Assembly: GCA_045105115.1 (NCBI GenBank)
Contig: JBGCDE010000003.1
Coordinates: 26,780-90,779, forward strand
Direction of reading: 5' to 3'
Source of the DNA: JAUIET01 sp045105115
GTDB taxonomy: Bacteria; Pseudomonadota; Gammaproteobacteria; Pseudomonadales; JAUIET01
Length of the DNA: 64,000 nt
Of this stretch, positions 60,845 through 64,000 are shown one piece after another (position 1 is the first letter of the stretch; each line of letters opens with the position of its first letter). A model generated the notes under the pieces. It had not been told where the DNA came from. It saw only the letters and a list, made by a program, of their open reading frames with translations, and ran no database searches. The position numbers and the translations under genes are program-made.

Positions 60845-62158
60845 GTGATTAGAGCGGAAAGACAGCTTATAGCCTGTCATGATTGCGGGCATGTCTACCA
60901 AATGCCGGAATGTCCAGAGGGCGTGCAAATTGAATGTGTGCACTGCGGTCATCTCATGCGCACTCGACACCGGAACTGGGAAGCGAAAGTAGCTTCTTTG
61001 ACCTTAGCGGGCATTGTTCTTTTTGTTCTAGCCAATACGTTTCCGTTTCTGGGTTTGGAACAAGCCGGATTGGTTCAGCAAAGCAATCTTGTCAGCGGTG
61101 TTTTTGCCTTGGTTGAGCGCCAGCAGTTTTTACTGGCCGCTTTGGTTTTTATCACCATATTTCTTTTCCCATTACTTGAATTGTTAGGTCTTGCCTACGT
61201 TCTATTGTTTAGAATGGTCGATATACGTGCCCCGTTTTTAGGGCAGGTGTTGCATCTGCTGCACTTATCGCGGCCTTGGAGTATGTTGGAAATATTTCTG
61301 CTCGGCGTTTTAGTATCAAGCATAAAATTGGCAGGCATGGCGCATATATTGCCAGGTGTTGGCTTGTATGCATTTTTGGCACTGGTTGTGGTTTTGATTG
61401 CCTGCCATCTTTATCTTGATCGTGAAACTATCTGGCACTGGCTTGATTCAAATAATTACTACGCAATGGCTGATTATTCCGCCGAGGCTGCACATCCTGA
61501 AAACCAACTGCATCGGCACTTGTTTGCCTGCCATTGTTGCGAAGCGCTAATCGATGATGAAGTATTGGCAGGCAATAATGAATGCCCGCGTTGCGACAAT
61601 CCGGTTTATCCAAGATGGCCCAGGAGTGTACAGAAGACAACAGCTCTGCTGATTGCGGCTACCGTTCTTTATATTCCGTCCAATACCTTGCCGATTATGC
61701 AAACGACAAATCTTGGCAGTACCGTTTCAGACACTATTTTTTCAGGCGTAGTGCATCTTGCGGAGGCGGGGGACTTGCCGATTGCCTTGTTAGTGTTTGT
61801 TGCGAGTATCGTCATCCCGATCGCTAAGCTTCTTGTAATGGGATATTTGTTATGGAATGTGTCGGTTCGCACTACCGCTGACCCAAAACAGATGACACGT
61901 TTATTCAAGGTGACGGAGTTTGTCGGGCGATGGTCAATGATCGATGTATTTGTAGTCACCATTCTGGTCGCTCTGGTTCAGTTTGGTTTGTTGGCCAATG
62001 TTGAACCCGGTGCCGCGTTACTGTCGTTCGCAGGCGTTGTTGTATTGACCATGCTAGCGGCTGAAACTTTTGACTCCCGACTAATTTGGGATGCTCACTA
62101 CTCAAATCAGGATTCCGTCAGGAATTCACCACCTACTGCGGTTGCAGCAAGCGTATGA
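60845..62158 (+). CDS. pqiA: Paraquat-inducible protein A (PqiA)
   Basis: A 437-residue inner-membrane protein with two repeats, each a zinc ribbon followed by four helices. Ribbon 1 is CHDCGHVY ... CVHCGHLM (residues about 10-35). Ribbon 2 is CHCCEALI ... CPRCDNPV (about 225-250). It starts at GTG 60845. PqiA is the membrane partner of the PqiB MCE tunnel that spans the periplasm and handles lipids or hydrophobic compounds. The gene overlaps pqiB by 4 bp. Confidence 0.94.
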   Translation: MIRAERQLIACHDCGHVYQMPECPEGVQIECVHCGHLMRTRHRNWEAKVASLTLAGIVLFVLANTFPFLGLEQAGLVQQSNLVSGVFALVERQQFLLAALVFITIFLFPLLELLGLAYVLLFRMVDIRAPFLGQVLHLLHLSRPWSMLEIFLLGVLVSSIKLAGMAHILPGVGLYAFLALVVVLIACHLYLDRETIWHWLDSNNYYAMADYSAEAAHPENQLHRHLFACHCCEALIDDEVLAGNNECPRCDNPVYPRWPRSVQKTTALLIAATVLYIPSNTLPIMQTTNLGSTVSDTIFSGVVHLAEAGDLPIALLVFVASIVIPIAKLLVMGYLLWNVSVRTTADPKQMTRLFKVTEFVGRWSMIDVFVVTILVALVQFGLLANVEPGAALLSFAGVVVLTMLAAETFDSRLIWDAHYSNQDSVRNSPPTAVAASV

Positions 62159-63789
62159 ACGATAACCATCCTCACTTAACCCGTGTAAGCAATGTATCGC
62201 CTATCTGGATTGTGCCTGTGCTGGCGCTATTGATTGCAGGCTGGCTGGCGTTAAGAGCGTGGCAGGAGCGTGGCCCTGAAATTCAGATTGTGTTCGATGA
62301 TGCCGCTGGAATTACCGTTGGAAAAACGCAGGTTAAGTTTCGTGATGTTCTTGTAGGTGAAGTCATTGACACTCGGCTCAGTTCCAATTTCCAAAAGGTC
62401 TCGGTGTTTGTAGAAATGGACCCGCAGGTAACTCCGTTACTGTCGGAGAACACCCGCTTTTGGGTTGTGGCGCCGCGCATTAGTTTAGGCGGTGTTAGTG
62501 GGCTAGATACATTGCTGTCAGGGGTTTACATAGAAATGGACCCCGGCGAACCGGGTGTGAGAAAGCGCAAGTTCGAAGGTTTAACCGAGCCGCCATCACT
62601 GCGCTCTTACCAGCAAGGCACTCAATATACTTTGCTCTCTGAACAGCTAGGTTCATTAGATATTGGTTCGCCTGTTTATCACCGCCAGGTTCCGGTGGGC
62701 GAAGTGACTCGTTTCCGCTTATTGCCTGATGCAGGGCGAGTAGAGATCCGTATTTTTATCGAGTCACCTTACGACGAATTGATCCGAACCAATACGAATT
62801 TCTGGAACGTTAGTGGTTTCGGCGTAGAGCTTGGTGCCGATGGCATAGTTGCTAACGTAGAATCATTTGCCTCCTTACTGTCCGGAGGGTTGGCGTTTAA
62901 TACGCCGCTTGACATAGATGGCGACCAGGCGTTGGCAGAAGCGGGTTCACAGTTTCATTTGTTTGATGATAGCGAGGCAGTCGTTGAAGGGGCTCTGACA
63001 TACTCTTACCCTTATCTGATGAGATTCAGTTCTTCGGTAAGAGGCCTGGCGTTGGGTGCACCGGTTGAGTTTCGCGGTATTCAGGTTGGTAAAGTTGAGC
63101 ACGTAGGACTCGATGCCGGTATTTCCAGCGACCGGGAAATTGATGTTGTGATCTCAATTCAGCCAGAGCGTATTAACCCGGATGAGGCACCGACGCTGTC
63201 AGAACTGAATGACTTGTTTTCAACGTTGGTTTCTGAAGGTATGCGAGCGCAGCTTAAAACGCGTAGCTACATAACCGGGGCGCTGTATGTGGATTTGGTG
63301 CCCAAGCAGGCGCGTTCTGGCGCGTTGAAATTAGAAAGTCTGTCGCAACATGGCGATTACCTGGTGTTGCCGACAGCCGATAGCGAATACTCGAGAATTG
63401 CCAGGCGTTTGGGCGACATTGCTCAAAACATTGCAGATTTGCCATTCGATGCGATTGGCAAGAATCTGAATAACAGTTTACGCGGTGTTGCCACATTGAT
63501 GAGTGATCTTAATAAAGCCAAAGTCGTTGAGGATGTTGACCAGCTACTGTCGGGTTTGAATGGCTCCGCAGAATCGCTGGAGCTGGCCATTGATGGTATG
63601 CGTGGCACAATACAATCTATCGACAGCGCAGTGGCACCGGATTCGGCGCTACAACATCGTTTGACGGAAATGCTTGAAGACGTCAGTGACGCGGCTCAAT
63701 CGCTTGAAACACTGACTGATGAGCTGGCGCGTTATCCCGATGCATTGCTGCGCGGCAAGTCAGGTGGCCAAAAGAATCGTGGCGAATGA
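62155..63789 (+). CDS. pqiB: MCE-domain envelope tunnel protein PqiB
   Basis: A 544-residue protein from ATG 62155 (the in-frame upstream ATG lies inside pqiA). One N-terminal helix (about residues 18-38, IWIVPVLALLIAGWLALRAW) anchors it. Three MCE domains follow (GITVGKTQVKFRDVLVGEV; SLDIGSPVYHRQVPVGEV; LALGAPVEFRGIQVGKVEHV). A C-terminal helical coiled region (NLNNSLRGVATLMSDL onward) forms the long tube in known PqiB. It is between pqiA and pqiC. Confidence 0.95.
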   Translation: MNDNHPHLTRVSNVSPIWIVPVLALLIAGWLALRAWQERGPEIQIVFDDAAGITVGKTQVKFRDVLVGEVIDTRLSSNFQKVSVFVEMDPQVTPLLSENTRFWVVAPRISLGGVSGLDTLLSGVYIEMDPGEPGVRKRKFEGLTEPPSLRSYQQGTQYTLLSEQLGSLDIGSPVYHRQVPVGEVTRFRLLPDAGRVEIRIFIESPYDELIRTNTNFWNVSGFGVELGADGIVANVESFASLLSGGLAFNTPLDIDGDQALAEAGSQFHLFDDSEAVVEGALTYSYPYLMRFSSSVRGLALGAPVEFRGIQVGKVEHVGLDAGISSDREIDVVISIQPERINPDEAPTLSELNDLFSTLVSEGMRAQLKTRSYITGALYVDLVPKQARSGALKLESLSQHGDYLVLPTADSEYSRIARRLGDIAQNIADLPFDAIGKNLNNSLRGVATLMSDLNKAKVVEDVDQLLSGLNGSAESLELAIDGMRGTIQSIDSAVAPDSALQHRLTEMLEDVSDAAQSLETLTDELARYPDALLRGKSGGQKNRGE

Positions 63790-63828
63790 CAATAAGAACC
63801 ATCCATGCGCCGAGAAAAGGGCAAAACT

Positions 63829-64000
63829 ATGAAGTGTAAAATTCGTTCTTGCCTCACGCTGTGTTGTGGTGCGCTGATACTGGTTGCTTGTGCGTCGCAA
63901 TCGCCTACGAATTACTACAGCCTGCAAGTACAAAGTGATCCTGCCGTTGAGGTCACTTTGGCCGAGTCAGTGACGCTTGGAGTAGGCCCGGTCACGTTGC
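63829..64000 (+). CDS. pqiC: PqiC, ABC-transport auxiliary lipoprotein (N-terminal part, cut by window edge)
   Basis: Only the first 57 codons are visible. From ATG 63829 (MKCKIRSCLTLCCGALILVA) a lipoprotein signal ends in lipobox LVAC. The mature part begins ASQSPTNYYSLQV, matching the YYxL start of PqiC/DUF330 outer-membrane lipoproteins. A ribosome site AAAGGG lies about 8 bases upstream; an in-frame ATG at 63805 is less well placed. It completes pqiABC. The rest lies outside the window. Confidence 0.85.
   Translation, partial: MKCKIRSCLTLCCGALILVACASQSPTNYYSLQVQSDPAVEVTLAESVTLGVGPVTL

Overview
The window is about 64 kb of dense, roughly 50% GC chromosome from a gammaproteobacterium, most likely a marine relative of the Pseudomonas/Cellvibrio group. 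That placement is inferred from gene order and content. The first half follows an order I recall from Pseudomonas chromosomes (mfd, gap, nqrA-F, apbE, nqrM, a PilZ gene, lolCDE, DUF2062, comEC, exbBD, lpxK, kdsB, a low-molecular-weight phosphatase, murB). A sodium-pumping NADH:quinone reductase, two outer-membrane TonB-type receptors and a steroid-type catabolic gene set suggest a heterotrophic marine lifestyle. I saw no CRISPR array, prophage, intact transposase gene or rRNA.

Layout: 1-2219 is the N-terminal part of mfd (minus, cut by the window edge). 2427-11373 carries a long-form GAPDH and a complete Na+-NQR operon with both maturation factors (ApbE flavin transferase, NqrM). 11395-12277 holds a small exported protein and a PilZ protein (minus). 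12380-27687 is mostly cell envelope: lipoprotein export (LolCDE), ComEC, ExbB/ExbD, MsbA, LpxK, KdsB, a phosphatase and MurB. A TonB-dependent receptor on the minus strand sits between exbD and msbA. 27854-30969 is gacA/uvrY-uvrC-pgsA. 30990-33902 is an XRE-cupin regulator divergent from tdh-kbl (threonine to glycine plus acetyl-CoA). 33988-34394 is a tRNA-Gly, tRNA-Cys, tRNA-Leu cluster with a 92-bp palindromic element inside it.

From 34.4 to 57.1 kb the content becomes accessory. A plug-domain outer-membrane protein and a DUF4091 protein abut exactly. They are followed by a chsH2-chsH1-ltp2 module, the igr-type steroid side-chain degradation set, whose ltp2 carries an in-frame TAA. Then come five short-chain dehydrogenases, a large acyl-CoA dehydrogenase, a 3-ketosteroid-1-dehydrogenase-like flavoprotein, two SnoaL/NTF2-like proteins and a c-type cytochrome lipoprotein. 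Interspersed are polB (DNA polymerase II), a pterin dehydratase, a metallophosphoesterase and an HDOD protein.

57.1-60.7 kb is a tight minus-strand operon pxpA - D-glutamate cyclase (DUF4392) - D-amino acid transaminase - alanine racemase, which reads as a D-alanine/D-glutamate/5-oxoproline pathway. It is the most interesting gene set here. The window ends in pqiABC, an MCE-type envelope transport system; pqiC is cut by the right edge.

Other points: a near-perfect intrinsic terminator lies inside the signal-peptide codons of apbE, downstream of nqrF. The ltp2 nonsense codon aligns, without any indel, to a normal residue of the family. A second intergenic inverted repeat lies at 44.2 kb.
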